Shown here: positions 22,922 to 33,840 of the stretch, in pieces
Layout: every line of letters starts with the position of its first letter
How positions within the stretch are numbered: the stretch's first letter is position 1
Assembly: GCA_033220425.1 (NCBI GenBank)
Contig: CM065651.1
Location: 3,224,001-3,288,000, forward strand
Direction: 5' to 3'
Length of the DNA: 64,000 nucleotides
Source: Lepraria neglecta
Taxonomy: Eukaryota > Ascomycota > Lecanoromycetes > Lecanorales > Stereocaulaceae
Position numbers and translations under genes: made by a program
The notes under the pieces: generated by a model
What the model was told of the DNA's origin: nothing
The model's database searches: none
Seen by the model: the letters and a program-made list of their open reading frames with translations, nothing else

Positions 22922-23362
22922 GATCGAGGGCGATCATTATATTGAATAGGTAATGTCAAACAACGTTAGAGTTGAGGTGAGAGGCAACGAGAAGGCGGGC
23001 AAAGCTAGTCATAGGCATCTGGTGAGCGGCTGAGTCTAAGCAGCAACCGACAGAGCCTAGGGAGTAAACGTAGGGAGTTCCAAATTTGCGCACTTAGATA
23101 GCACTCTAGGTAGCACTAGGCAACGCTCGGAGGCAACCATTGAATCGTTTTGAAAATTACCGCTCAATACTGTTAGGTCGATTCGACATTTCAGACGCTA
23201 AAAATAACAAGTGAGAAGACCGCGTAAAACGGCGTCGAGACCATCTCAAATCAGACGCGTTCTCACCTGCACACAAAGTATCCGCGTCTCCGCCAGCACG
23301 TCTTTTACAAATAGACAATCTGCTATTGAATTGTTCTATTATCACTTTCTACCGTTGCAACG
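22922..23362. other. RFC3 upstream region
   Basis: No gene seen. The stretch 23215-23362 just before the start codon is the likely promoter and 5' leader of RFC3. Confidence 0.5.
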
Positions 23363-24785
23363 ATGTCTGACTACGAAGACGAGATGGACGTGGACGCTCC
23401 TCCCGTCAAGGAGTCTATCGTGTTTAGCTCTGACAATACCAACTCGAAGGGCAAGAGAAGTGCAGCGAACCTGCCAGTAGAGGCAGAAGACAGTCTACCA
23501 TGGTAACCCCAGGCTTACCCTCGAATAGCAGCACAGGCTAATCATCACAGGGTAGAGAAATACAGACCAGATACATTGGACGATGTGTCTGGACACCAGG
23601 ACATCTTGGCTACAATAAACAAATTCGTCGATACGAATGTTTGCAACCCGGTCCAAGCCTTTACTCCCCAGAGGCTAACAGTTCCATAGCGATTACCACA
23701 TCTCCTCCTCTATGGGCCACCAGGAACAGGCAAGACATCTACAGTATTGGCGTTGGCAAGGCGAATATATGGAAACAAGAATATGCGCCAGATGGTATTG
23801 GAGCTCAATGCCAGTGACGACAGAGGCATTGATGTGGTACGGGAGCAGATCAAGACATTTGCGAGTACGTGTGAGAAAGCAAAAACGAGCTATTGCCCAT
23901 TATAATGGTGGTATGATCAGGCACGAAACAGATCTTCTCGGCAGCACCAAAGGCCGGCGACACACCCTCATTGGGCAGCTACAAGCTCATTGTCCTAGAT
24001 GAAGCCGATGCTATGACTTCGGTGGCTCAGATGGCATTACGAAGAATAATGGAGAAATATACAGCAAATACTCGGTTCTGCATCATTGCAAATTACACAC
24101 ACAAGCTTTCGCCAGCACTGCTATCAAGGTGTACGCGATTCAGATTTAGTCCTCTGAAAGAACCCGATATTCGGCAACTAGTGGATCTTGTGATTGAGAA
24201 GGAAGAGGTCAAGATACAGCCTGACGCAATAGAAAGTCTGGTACGGCTGAGCAAAGGAGATATGAGGAGAGCTCTCAACGTGCTTCAGGCATGCCATGCA
24301 AGTAGTATGCTTCCCCAAGAGTGTTTGCTAGAAGTCCTCTGAAAATGCTATTTCGTCTGTACTCTGCTTACGTTTGCCGGCTAGGTACACCTCTCCACAT
24401 CAAAGGCCAACCACATCCCAAACATCCCAAACGCGAAATGATAACCAACGACACGATTTATGACTGCATCGCCGCTCCTCATCCCTCCGACATCCTGCTC
24501 ATTCGCGACACCCTCCTCGAAACATCCGACGTCACGTCCTGTCTCAATACTCTCAACGTTCTCAAAGCCAACAAAGGTCTTGCCCTGGCCGACATACTGA
24601 CAGCTCTGGGAGAGGAACTGGTGAAACTGGAAGTACCACCACAAACGAGGGTAGCCTGGCTGCAAGGACTGGCTGAAGTGGAGTTCAGGCTAAGTGGAGG
24701 AGGTAGCGAGATGGTGCAGACTGGTGGTTTGGTTGGTGTTGTGAGGGGAGGTGTCGACTTGATGGAGCATGGAGGAACGAGGTGA
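23363..24785 (+). CDS. rfc3: Replication factor C subunit 3
   Basis: Small subunit of the clamp loader that opens and loads PCNA at primer ends. Five exons: 23363-23502, 23551-23638, 23690-23864, 23921-24304 and 24385-24785, 1,188 nt or 395 residues. All introns are GT-AG and 48-80 nt. The protein shows an acidic N-terminal tail, PWVEKYRP (RFC box II), Walker A GPPGTGKT, the box [15 protein letters not shown], Walker B LDEADAM, and SRCTRFRF with the SRC arginine finger, followed by sensor 2 ([11 protein letters not shown]). The C-terminal collar domain is complete. The gene is intact and probably essential; it marks the end of the pseudogene-rich part. Confidence 0.95.
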
Positions 24786-25261
24786 TGTAAACAACGAAAA
24801 TTCAAAACCTTTTGCACGACTGTGTGGCGGTCCGATACCCATCTAACGTGACACTTTTCGCACCACCTCACAAGGATTGAGCAAAAAAACATTTCGACGA
24901 CTCTTGCAGTGGTCAAGATCGTACACCAATTTGACATGACACTTTTGGCTCTACCAACAAGAGTTATTCTCCGCTTCGACTGCTCAAAGATCTCCTGCCG
25001 GAAACATCTCACCGGCATCACACCCGCTTCATTGACACTTCTTGCTCTAACGACCATCATCTGCCACGATTTGATACTCCTTGAGACTCCCAATGAACAC
25101 TCTACAGGCAGCACGCCTCTCTTATGACACATTATTCACTCTACCACACCCAAATATATCTCACTTCCTTCACTCTCCCTCCACCTCATTCAGCCAAAAC
25201 CATTCGGCTTCGTCCCTCAACACTCCCCAATCACATCACCACTCAACCCAAATCCAAAAAA
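24786..25261. other. Intergenic, no gene seen
   Basis: Holds the RFC3 3' end and the C-rich upstream region of the next gene. No repeat or RNA gene recognised. Confidence 0.5.
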
Positions 25262-26032
25262 ATGCCACCTAAAAATGGTCGCCAGCACTGGGTCAACGGC
25301 TTCTGGGCGGACATCAGCGCCCAGCTCCGGCATCTCAGCGTCATCGAACCAAACTTATACGACGGTCTTCAACTGAAGAGAGAGGGTGAGATAGCGAATT
25401 GGCTTCTACTAGAATTACTATGTGATCTTAGCTCTTAAACCCAAGCCTTCCAGTTTTAAACCCTGGACCATGTTCCTGCCTCTTCTATTTCACACAATTT
25501 GCCTTTGCTCTAGTTTACTGACGAGATTGTGCAGAGGAAGAAATATGAGCTCTTTGGCAAAGACCGCGATTGGGTCACCGTGATCGTCTACGCTCTCCAT
25601 GAGGGCCAGAAGATGAATTGGAAATTGGAGTGGTGGTTGCGGCGACCTGGGGGTGTTGCTGCTGGTAAGGATTCTTTCTGCTGCGTTTTGCTGCGGAGTA
25701 CTGTCTTCGAGATCTTACACAAATTGATGACTTCGCAGGAGCAATCCAAGGCTACTCAACCATCACCCCATTGATAGAGCCCAACATTAAAGTCGACACG
25801 AGCGGCAGTAAGCTTTATTCATTTGAAATTTTCACCTAAGATTCTGACAGTCTCTGTGCTAGGCTACGATCCCATGGGTCTGTCGGAGGTTCCTGCACAT
25901 CTTGCTCACCAGATGAAGCGGGTCTTTGGACCAGGGCATGCTGGGTATGATCATTGGGATTCCGAGGGACCAGGGAGTGGGGTGGCTGATGGGGACGGCG
26001 GAGGTAAGCTAGTGGATACGGTAACGGAGTGA
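25262..26032 (+). CDS. Unknown small protein, tandem paralogue 1
   Basis: ATG 25262. Conserved features shared with the two genes downstream: a start region GFWADISAQLRHLSV, then IANWLLLEL before intron 1, then KYELF and WKLEWWLRRPGG in the next exon. Later exons are joined cleanly by introns at 25665-25738 (GTAAGG) and 25808-25862 (GTAAGC), ending with SYDPMGLSEVPAHLAHQMKRVFG and a glycine-rich tail to TGA 26030-26032. The donor of intron 1 is unclear: the position used by both paralogues reads CTATGT, with no GT in the right phase. So either the donor moved or the gene is defective. No known domain recognised. Confidence 0.5.
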
Positions 26033-26200
26033 AGTGACAACATGAGCATCTTCACAAAGTGACACGACGCCGTGAGAGATTCTAGCGTGCTCGAGGCTTA
26101 CCATCTTCCTAAGCTCTTTACACGTCGACTTAATCTACGAAATATCTTCCTATTTTGCACGCATCGTCAACGACCTACATCAAGCATTCCATCAGTGGAC

Positions 26201-26798
26201 ATGCCCAACATCTTCTCAATATCTTGCAATTATCACCCCCACGTTGTCACTGAGAGAATTGAACTCTCTTTTATCTATCAACCAATCTATCCATCATCAC
26301 GCAATGCCCTCTCCACCCCTTTCAACCCAGCCGACCTCGAAGCCTGGGGCCAAGGCATCTATCCTGACATAAGTGGCCAGCTCCGACGTGCAGGTGTCCG
26401 ATCAGACAAATTCGAAAGCTCCGTGATTAGCCCAAGCTCGTTCATCGGGAAATGGCTTATCCAAGAGATCGTGAGAACCCTTTGCACCCTGATCAATGGT
26501 ACAGCAATTTACTAATCAAACATGCAGGAAATGAAGTACACCCACCTTGCAAGCGCTAGCAATTACACTGCCCTGACTGTCGTGCCTGGTGGTGTTCAGA
26601 CCGAGACTTGGAGACTGAAAAGGTTCGTGCCCGCCACTTCGCCGGGTCTGCTTTGTGAGGTTTCTGGGGGAGGATGATTTTTGGTTATGATGAGCTTATG
26701 GTCTGGTAGCTGCTTTGCATTCCATTTCGAATTTTCCCGGTCCGCAGTTGAGGATTGAGGGGGGAAGGAGGCGGATTGCTATTTGTGCACTCAGATGA
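26201..26798 (+). CDS. Unknown small protein, tandem paralogue 2
   Basis: A model of exons 26201-26470, 26528-26654 and 26710-26798 stays in frame. It encodes AWGQGIYPDISGQLRRAGV, FIGKWLIQEI (intron 1), EMKYTHLASASNYT, GGVQTETWRLKR, and after intron 2 HSISNFPGPQL, matching SYHSSSNFPGPQL in the third copy. Intron positions agree with paralogue 3. The start is uncertain: ATG 26201 (MPNIF) is in frame, whereas a better-placed ATG near 26304 is in another frame, which may mean a lost N-terminus. Function unknown. Confidence 0.45.
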
Positions 26799-27072
26799 AA
26801 GAAGGTAAAGATCAATGGTGACAAATTTTTATGAAAAGGGCAGGAATGGAGGTGCTGTAGCAGAGCTTGTAGCTTGTTGCCTCTTACATGCTTATGGTGG
26901 GGCGTGAGGTGAACAGTGAATGAATGAGAGGCAATGAATCTTCACGTTGTGTCCGGACCCAAGCTACCTTGCATCCATTTTACTTTTGTCATTCCCACAT
27001 CCATCTCTCATCCCATCAACCTGACCAACTGCCTATTGTGATCATCAATTGGCGCCACCTACGTCACACGCA

Positions 27073-27548
27073 ATGGCAGAGCCATACCTAAGCTGGCAAC
27101 ATGCAACGTATGCGGATATCAATGGCCAGCTCCGCCGTCTCGGCGTCACGGAAAGCTAATTCATTGGCTCTACTCTAAGAACATCATTCGTTCTCGGCAG
27201 TTGGCTGCTCCAGGAGTTGGTAAGCTCAAACCCACCACCGCACTCCCTCAAACAGCGTGTTGATTCCGGCCCCCTAGGAGTTGAAATCCCGACACTTGGG
27301 CGTCGCAAAGGATTTTGCAATCGTCCGCGTAGAGCCCGGCGGCACTGAGGCTCAGAGCTGGAAATTGGAGTGGCTCGTTAGGTGTGGACCGAGGGGTGCA
27401 GATTATATGTAGGCTTTTCTGATGGGGTTTTTGATCTGCTCTGACTTTCTCGACAGTCAGTTACCATTCGAGTTCGAACTTCCCAGGGCCTCAGTTGGTG
27501 ACGACGGAGCTTGATGGAACTTCAATTACCCACTACACCCTGACCTGA
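27073..27548 (+). pseudogene. Unknown small protein, tandem paralogue 3, broken
   Basis: ATG 27073 starts MAEPYLSWQHATYADINGQL, aligning with paralogues 1 and 2, but a TAA at 27157-27159 stops it after GVTES. Beyond it LGSWLLQEL, a GTAAGC intron, ELKSRHLGVAKDF, GGTEAQSWKLEWLVRCG and SYHSSSNFPGPQL follow to TGA 27546-27548. The second intron needs a phase change as well. The conserved core WKLEWL and the shared intron show a local triplication followed by decay of at least this copy. Confidence 0.5.
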
Positions 27549-27836
27549 AAGCGAGTGGTGATGGAGAATAGGCCATGCTGGTCAATGGAGGAATGGGCCA
27601 AGTCAATGACATTGGGAGAGATGTAAATAGTTTTTCAATTAAAAAGCTTCTGTGGCGGACACACAGGCCACGTTTTGAACAAGCAAAGTGGTCTCCTATT
27701 TCTATGTCCCTGTAAAAGTGAGGTATCAAGCCGAAGAAAACCAACTCTTTTAGCAATCGCTTCGTTACCAATCATTTAGTCATGAATCCATACCGCCTTC
27801 CTTTCTGGGCTATTCCCAGTGCCATGCTTTCGTTGC

Positions 27837-30094
27837 CTACCCTCTTCGTCTCAACTTCCTCGGACTTACCTCCAGCTGCTCGGTTGTAACCCCATCATCA
27901 ACCGTGTTTGCTGGGCTAGTAGCCTCGCTGCTGTCCACAGAACCGACTATCCGCCCTTCTTTCTTGTCTACACCGCCGATCTCATTCCCGTCCGGTAGTG
28001 GCGCGCTGAAATCGAAGTCCGGAATATCAGCACCGTTTGAAAAGTCGAAGTCACCTGGATTCGCACCATCATTAAAATAATCGCCACTGTTGAAGATGGA
28101 ATCGAGGTCCAATTCCTGTCCATTTGGTTGGTATGATTGGTCGTTAACCCCAGATATAGAGCCACTCGGACTCAGTGGCGCTATTGATGCGTTGAGGTTA
28201 GCCATGCGTTCTTGTTGTTCTTGCAGCGAACGGCTGATCTGATCCAGTTGCTCCTTCGACATATCGAAATGGGCAAGATTCGCAGCACTGTTGGTCGGAC
28301 TGTACGAAGTTAAAGCGTTGAGATTGTTGGGGGCATTCTGGGGAGAGTTGGCGTTTTCATTAGACATGAGTTGCAGCATATTTTGGCGTTGACTTGGCGT
28401 GAGTGGAGATTGACCGTCAGCAGTCTGGAGATGAGACAGTGCTTCGGGGAACTCCATGCGTTGCCCTGCGTAGTTGTTTGTGTTGTGGGCATTTGCTGAG
28501 TTGATCATGGACATTATGTCTGCTTCTGGGATTTGCCGGTCTGTACTCTTCTCGGGATTGATCTGCGGGCTTTGTGAAGAACGAGCTGAAGGTGAACGGT
28601 CTGAGAGTTCTTGAATTGCTGGGGAATGTAGAGATTGAGATTTCGTAGGATAGTCGTAAAAGTCGTTGGACAGCTTGTTGTAGGGCCTTGGGCTCTTGCC
28701 AGTCCTTTCCGGCGAGTCCGCGTTTCCGTCTTTTAAAAGCAGTGGCGGCTTACGGTAAAGCGGCTGGTTCTGGGTCGGCGTTGGTGTTTGATGATTGTCG
28801 TCTCCGACATCAACAATGTTACCATGGCCTTGGTCTTTGGATGGGAGAGTATTGAACATGTTGTTGAAATCTAATCCCCCTTGTGGAAGGTTCTTGGTGT
28901 AAACTGTTGCTAGAAATGTAAGGATGGAATTAATTGACTTGTCATGCTGTTCATGCAGCTCATGGAAAGCTTTTGCTTGGCCATAGAGCTGATGGTGCTC
29001 TTTGCGCACTATCTGCAGCATTTCCGTGATCTTGTTCTGGTTCTGTCGAATCTCGGCAAGCTCTCGCTGTAAGTTGACCATCTGTTCTGGAGGAAGGTTG
29101 TTCGGGGTATTGCCTAGCATCAAGGGTTGCCGCCCATTCCGCGCACCTGTGCCATCGTCGATACCATCATAATGCTGCGGTCCAGGACTATCGCGATTGA
29201 AATAGTTGTCGTCCTCATCATCCGCATCCTCTTGTTTTGCCTTCGCCCCACCTTTCCCCGAACCCTTTGCTGGAGCTGTTTTTGGCTTGTGTATCAGCCA
29301 CAGGAGGTTGGGCCGGCCACGCTTGAAGTAGGGATTCGAGTACTCGCTGGGGTTCTTATTCTTCCTCTCGCTCGCTCTCATGGAATTATCTGATAGGCCG
29401 ACCTTCTTGTGAAATCCGTACATGTTCAACTGTCGCACAAATGATGCGTAGTTATTGTGCTTGAAAAGTTCCGGTATCAATGTCTTTGCGAATTCGTCCT
29501 CATCAACCACTATGAAGGAGTCCCCGCTCTCCGACCACCGTATCAAATCCGTATTTCGGGTGTTCTCGTCAAGAAAGCTGCATCTGTTAGCTTCTGATCG
29601 GAGCGAGGGACTGGGGTGTCTCACCTGCTGAGCTTCTGTATAAATGGCGGTATTTGCTTTCTTTTTGACTGTGCGTCTCTCTTAGCTAGCAGAGCCTTCT
29701 GATCGAGATCGTCATACTGAGCCAGCCAACCATCCTCCGCAGGCGGTGGTATACTACTATAGTCTGGCGCTAACGGGTATTCATTGTTGCTGTAATTCAT
29801 CATTGGCACGATCTGGTTGTCCGGCTGCCTTCTTACAATCTGGTTGCCCGATGGTGACGTAGGCGCATTGGTAGGCATGCTGCCATTGTGGATATTTGAG
29901 GCACCGTGGTTGTTGGGAGAGTCCGGATAGTTCGGAGGGACGCCATTGGATAAGGCGTGTTCCTGATATTCTGGTCTTGCCATTAGATATGAAGTGTTGT
30001 TCTTTAGGTCTCGAAGCTTTTCGTGTCCTAGTGGGGATGAACCAGGCGCTGGGCGTTTCCGCAAGCCACCTTGTCGCATTCTACCGGTTTTCAT
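27837..30094 (-). CDS. hsf1: Heat shock transcription factor 1
   Basis: Master regulator of the heat-shock response; binds nGAAn repeats as a trimer in the nucleus. Two exons, 30094-29625 and 29577-27837, joined by a 47-nt intron inside the DNA-binding domain, 736 residues. The HSF domain begins PPFIQKLSSFLDE at about residue 150 and includes LIRWSESGDSFIV, FKHNNYASFVRQLNMYGFHK and RGRPNLLWLIHK. A coiled coil (LQRELAEIRQNQNKITEML, then HELHEQHDKSINSIL) follows at about 325-385 for trimerisation. The remainder is Asn/Gln/Ser-rich with a late acidic-aromatic stretch (DFDFSN, PDFDFSAPL) suited to activation. Intact; length is normal for filamentous fungi. Confidence 0.93.
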
Positions 30095-30896
30095 GTACGC
30101 TCTTCCCAGAAGAACAATGCGCCGCTCTCACAACACGGAAATCGTAGCGCTGACACTTGAGGTGTCGGGGCCTCGAGTCAGACCTGCCAGCCAGTACAAC
30201 CCCGCCTTGCCTCTTCACTCTAGCCTCTTTCCGAACGCTGACTAGATTGGGACGATGATGATTCCTGATCCGCGGCGTAGCAACTGGAAGCAGATATGTT
30301 GCTGCGACAAGGCGACGGGTGGATATGAAGTATGGTATCGAAACGGCAGCCTGGGCAAGGCTGTGGTCCAGGCAAAGGCGATGGTATTATGGTCCCCGCG
30401 CAGCTGATTGTTCTGGTGACTGCTTCAGCTTTCAATGTGCATCAAAGAATTGTTGTTCCAGTGGAATCGCAATGGAAGAATGGTGGACTTGCTCTGGGAG
30501 GTCTTGGAGAAAGGTGAGGATATGTTGGGAGTCAGGCGTGCTTTGAGGTCGATTGTGGCATTGCATGAAAGGTGAGGTGAAATTATAAACAAGAAACAGA
30601 AGGTACTGGCGTCATAATATGTGGGATATAGAAGGTTCCGAGACAACCGCAATGGACATTATACTCCATAGCACTCTTCGGAGTGACAGCAACTCTCTGA
30701 TATCACAGTCAGCCCTATGGCTTTATCTGCTTGTTCTGTTCTGATTGGCCCAACAGCCGAGATAACTTTAAGCGCCATTTACAAGCCCTAATGAACATTG
30801 TTTTACAAGTTGGAACATAGAACAGGAGCATTGTGAGTGTCTCGGGGAATCTGGGCACATTGCCAACTGAATAAAACTTATTTAGTCTCCAATGAA
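30095..30896. other. HSF1 upstream region and CWC27 3' flank
   Basis: No gene seen. GAAGGTTC at 30631-30638 is a minimal inverted heat-shock-element pair (nGAAnnTTCn), about 540 bp upstream of the HSF1 start, which could allow autoregulation; a third unit is imperfect. Confidence 0.35.
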
Positions 30897-32495
30897 TTAT
30901 CCCCTTTCTCCAGCTCTCTTGTCAGGCGCCCTTCCCCTCTCTCGATCCCTATCCCATGCTGTTGTACTTCCACCCATCCTAGCCATCTTCTTCGCTCTCT
31001 GCTCCTCCCTAATGCTCTTCTCCTTCTCCCTAGGATCGATAAGAACAAGCTCCTCTTCATTCTTCCTTTTCCAGGTCAAATCCTTACCCAACCTATCCTT
31101 CTCAAAACTGAGTGCGTGAGACATCCATCCTTGATTGTCATCATCCTGTGCTTCTGCATCACCACCCATTTGCTGATCCCAGGACTGGCATGACTGGCAA
31201 TTAGCAATGAAGTGCAGGTCACAAAGGGCTTCTTCATCGTCTTCATTGCCATCTGCTGCTTCTTTGTCACGACCATTGACATCTTCTTGCTTGCTTGGCT
31301 CAGGGGTCTTGGAAGGTTCAGTCTCTGCTGGTGCCTTCTCTAGCTTTACCTTGAATGCATTCAAGAGGTCCAGTGTCTGCTTGTCTGCTGGTTTGTCGCC
31401 ATTTGCGCCACGCTTGCGCTTTCGCCCACGCATGGAAGTTTCCGGGATCATCTGTTCCAAGGCAGACTTCTTCTTCGTCTCTGGAGCTGGTGCAGATTGA
31501 ATGTTGCGTTTCATTGAAGCCCTCATCTCAGCGATCTGAGCATTGGTCCTTTCAAGTAGGGTGGAAACCTTGCCCACTTGCGCAGGCTCTGGCGAGCTGG
31601 AAGGTGACCTAGATGGCTCTTCATCGTTTGGTAATGGTAGCTGGAGTTCTCGGTTCGGGGTAACTAGCTGCGGAGGAGACTTCGAGCATGACGACCTCCT
31701 CCGGAGTGGCCTCTCCGCCACCTTCCGGCTCGCCTTTGGTGCCTTTGGTGCCCCATTAGTGTCCTTCATTGCTGGAGGATCACTGCCCGCGCTGACTAGC
31801 TTAGGATTAAACTTCTCCTTCTTCAGCACAGGCTCCTCCCCGCCCTCCTCACCCTCTTCACCACCAAAACTCAACAGCGTCTTCCTACCATTTTTCTTCC
31901 CCTTCTTCTTTACTTCCCCCTTCTCCACCGATGGGGCCTTAGCCTTCACCTCCCTCCAAACCATATCCTCAAACGGATTCACCAATATCTCCGCCCCCGT
32001 AATCTTCGTAGGATAAACCGGCCTCTCACTCCCCTCCACGCCCTCCAACTCTGCCTCCCCCATCTTCATCAAATTATAAATCGTATTCCCCTCCACCCGC
32101 CCAAACATCGTATGCTTCCCCTGCAATTCTGGCGTATCCTCCAACGTCAGGAAAAATTGACTCCCATTATCATTTTTCCCTGCATTTGCCATCCCCAGCA
32201 GACCCCTCCTATTGAACTTCAACCGACTATGGAACTCGTCCTCGAACGGTCCCTCTGCATACATCGATTCGCCGCCATGGCCAGTTCCCGTAGGGTCGCC
32301 GCCCTGGAGAATAAAGCCTGGGACGAGGCGGTGGAAGGTAGTGCCATTGTAGTAGCCATCGAGGCAGAGCTGTAGGAAGTTGCGGGAGGCGAGGGGCGTT
32401 TGTTTGGCGAAAAGTTCGAGGGTGAGGTCGCCAGAGGTGGTGGTTAGGAGGACTTTGGCTGTTGGTTGGGGCTCGAGGTTGTAGAGGGCTGACAT
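30897..32495 (-). CDS. cwc27: Spliceosomal cyclophilin CWC27-like
   Basis: Single-exon gene of 532 residues. Residues about 14-175 form a cyclophilin domain: TTSGDLTLELFAKQTP, FHRLVPGFILQGGDP, GLLGMANAGKNDNGSQFFLT and GKHTMFGRVEGN. The first phrase and the KTPLA-type start are typical of the CWC27/NY-CO-10 branch, which associates with the activated spliceosome; in this branch some catalytic residues differ from CypA, so isomerase activity may be weak. The rest is long, charged and low complexity (Lys/Glu, Ser/Pro), ending DPREKEKSIREEQRAKKMAR, a C-terminal block also seen in CWC27. A probable PPIase-plus-tail architecture with normal length. The gene is tail-to-head with HSF1 on the same strand. 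Confidence 0.9.
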   Translation of the reverse strand: MSALYNLEPQPTAKVLLTTTSGDLTLELFAKQTPLASRNFLQLCLDGYYNGTTFHRLVPGFILQGGDPTGTGHGGESMYAEGPFEDEFHSRLKFNRRGLLGMANAGKNDNGSQFFLTLEDTPELQGKHTMFGRVEGNTIYNLMKMGEAELEGVEGSERPVYPTKITGAEILVNPFEDMVWREVKAKAPSVEKGEVKKKGKKNGRKTLLSFGGEEGEEGGEEPVLKKEKFNPKLVSAGSDPPAMKDTNGAPKAPKASRKVAERPLRRRSSCSKSPPQLVTPNRELQLPLPNDEEPSRSPSSSPEPAQVGKVSTLLERTNAQIAEMRASMKRNIQSAPAPETKKKSALEQMIPETSMRGRKRKRGANGDKPADKQTLDLLNAFKVKLEKAPAETEPSKTPEPSKQEDVNGRDKEAADGNEDDEEALCDLHFIANCQSCQSWDQQMGGDAEAQDDDNQGWMSHALSFEKDRLGKDLTWKRKNEEELVLIDPREKEKSIREEQRAKKMARMGGSTTAWDRDRERGRAPDKRAGERG

Positions 32496-32939
32496 CCTGA
32501 GGCTGAATGCTGGAATAGCAGGAGGCAGGGCCTACTTGTGGTGGAGAGTAGCGACTGTAGGGGAAGGCTCAGTCGAAGCTCGCTCGGGGCCTGCCGCTTT
32601 AGGGGGGAGCTGGGGGAGCTGGAGGAGCTGGGGTAATGCGGCAGCCCACCCTGGTGATGTACTACCTCGACTGGGTGATAAACGCTTTACGCTTACCCTG
32701 CCTTTCTACTTACCAAGACCCCCTTGTTCGAGTATCTAGAAAAACGCGCTCGCTCGTACAGCCTACCTTAGGGGCCTTAGAGATAGCTGCTGAGGTACCT
32801 ACTAAAAGGGTGCGGCACGCCGTGTCACGGTTATATACATAGAAGCATGCCTCAGGCATTTGCCACCTAGGGCTAGGGCTAGCCGGCTTGGCGCATGCCT
32901 CCTTAGCTAGATTTTGCTCCATAGATTTCTAAACATCTT
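32496..32939. other. CWC27 upstream region and repeat-like DNA
   Basis: Contains GC-rich runs (GGGGGAGCTGGGGGAGCTGG near 32603) and, from about 32640, sequence with a transposon-remnant look (CCTAGGGCTAGGGCTAGCC near 32868). No coding gene supported. Confidence 0.4.
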
Positions 32940-33092
32940 ATACATTATTCAAAATAACTGCTCTTTTGCTTCTTCTCCCTGATAATTAGTAGTAACCGAC
33001 ACCGTATCCACCAACCAATAAGCTTCGCCCACCTGCTCTATCAGGGAGAAGAAGCAAAAGAGCTCTCTATGCAGTTGTTTTGAATAATGTAT
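32940..33092. repeat. MITE-like long inverted repeat
   Basis: Left arm 32940-32984 (ATACATTATTCAAAATAACT...) and right arm 33039-33092 are reverse complements over about 45 bp, apart from a short insertion in the right arm near 33064-33071. The central spacer is about 54 bp. The whole could fold as one hairpin. No coding capacity. Confidence 0.75.
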
Positions 33093-33196
33093 CTTTCTTC
33101 TAATAACAGATTATGAGGAAATTCGGAGCAATTCCGCACTTGCAGCCAATCAGATTGGCCCTATATTCTGCATTCCCTCTCTCGGCTAGCGCCTTC

Positions 33197-33840
33197 AACC
33201 ACCAAAGTTGAATTCGCATCGCAACTTCTTCGCACTACTTCCCCGCGCCACATATATCATATGATATCGAGATGATTTCATAAGTTTTGGAGTTAATCAT
33301 TAGCTTGCTTGCGCATCGAGAATTTTTAGAGTCGGCCTATTTGCGCAATAGTTATGAGCAAAAGAAGCGTTTTCGCAATGTTTTGCAGGCAGCGCGAGCT
33401 CGGTGGCAAACGCCAAGCATTGAGCTTGGCGCCCCCGGACCCTGGAACATCAAAAGTTGAATGCGCACCGTAACTTCTTCGCAGTACTGCCCCGCGCCAC
33501 ATGCGTCATGTGATACCGAGATGATTTCATAAGTTCTGGAACCAAGCATGCGCTTTCTAATACCGTCAGAATTTTCAAAATCGGTCTATTTGCGCAAAAG
33601 TTATGCGCAAAAGAAGTGTTTTCGCCATGTTTTGCAGGCAGCGCGAGCTCGGTGGCAAACGCCAAGCATTGAGCTTGGCGCCCCCGGACCCTGGAACATT
33701 AAAAGTTGAATGCGTACTGTAACTTCTTCGCAGTAATGCCCCGCGCCACATACGTCATGTGATACCGAGATGATTTCATGAGTTTTGGAACCAAGCATGC
33801 GCTTTCTAACACCGTTCGAATTTTGAAATTCGGCTAAATA
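33197..33840. repeat. Tandem repeat, 249-bp unit, about 2.6 copies
   Basis: The phrase AACTTCTTCGCA recurs at 33223, 33472 and 33721, exactly 249 bp apart. Copies 1 and 2 are complete and copy 3 stops near 33840. Each complete unit contains the hairpin CGCCAAGCATTGAGCTTGGCG. Units 2 and 3 are more alike than either is to unit 1. The open frames inside are by-products of the repeat. Confidence 0.8.

Noticed and set aside
33352-33798. Two almost identical 65-residue minus-strand frames
   Set aside because: They repeat because the 249-bp DNA unit repeats; no protein family and no start context.
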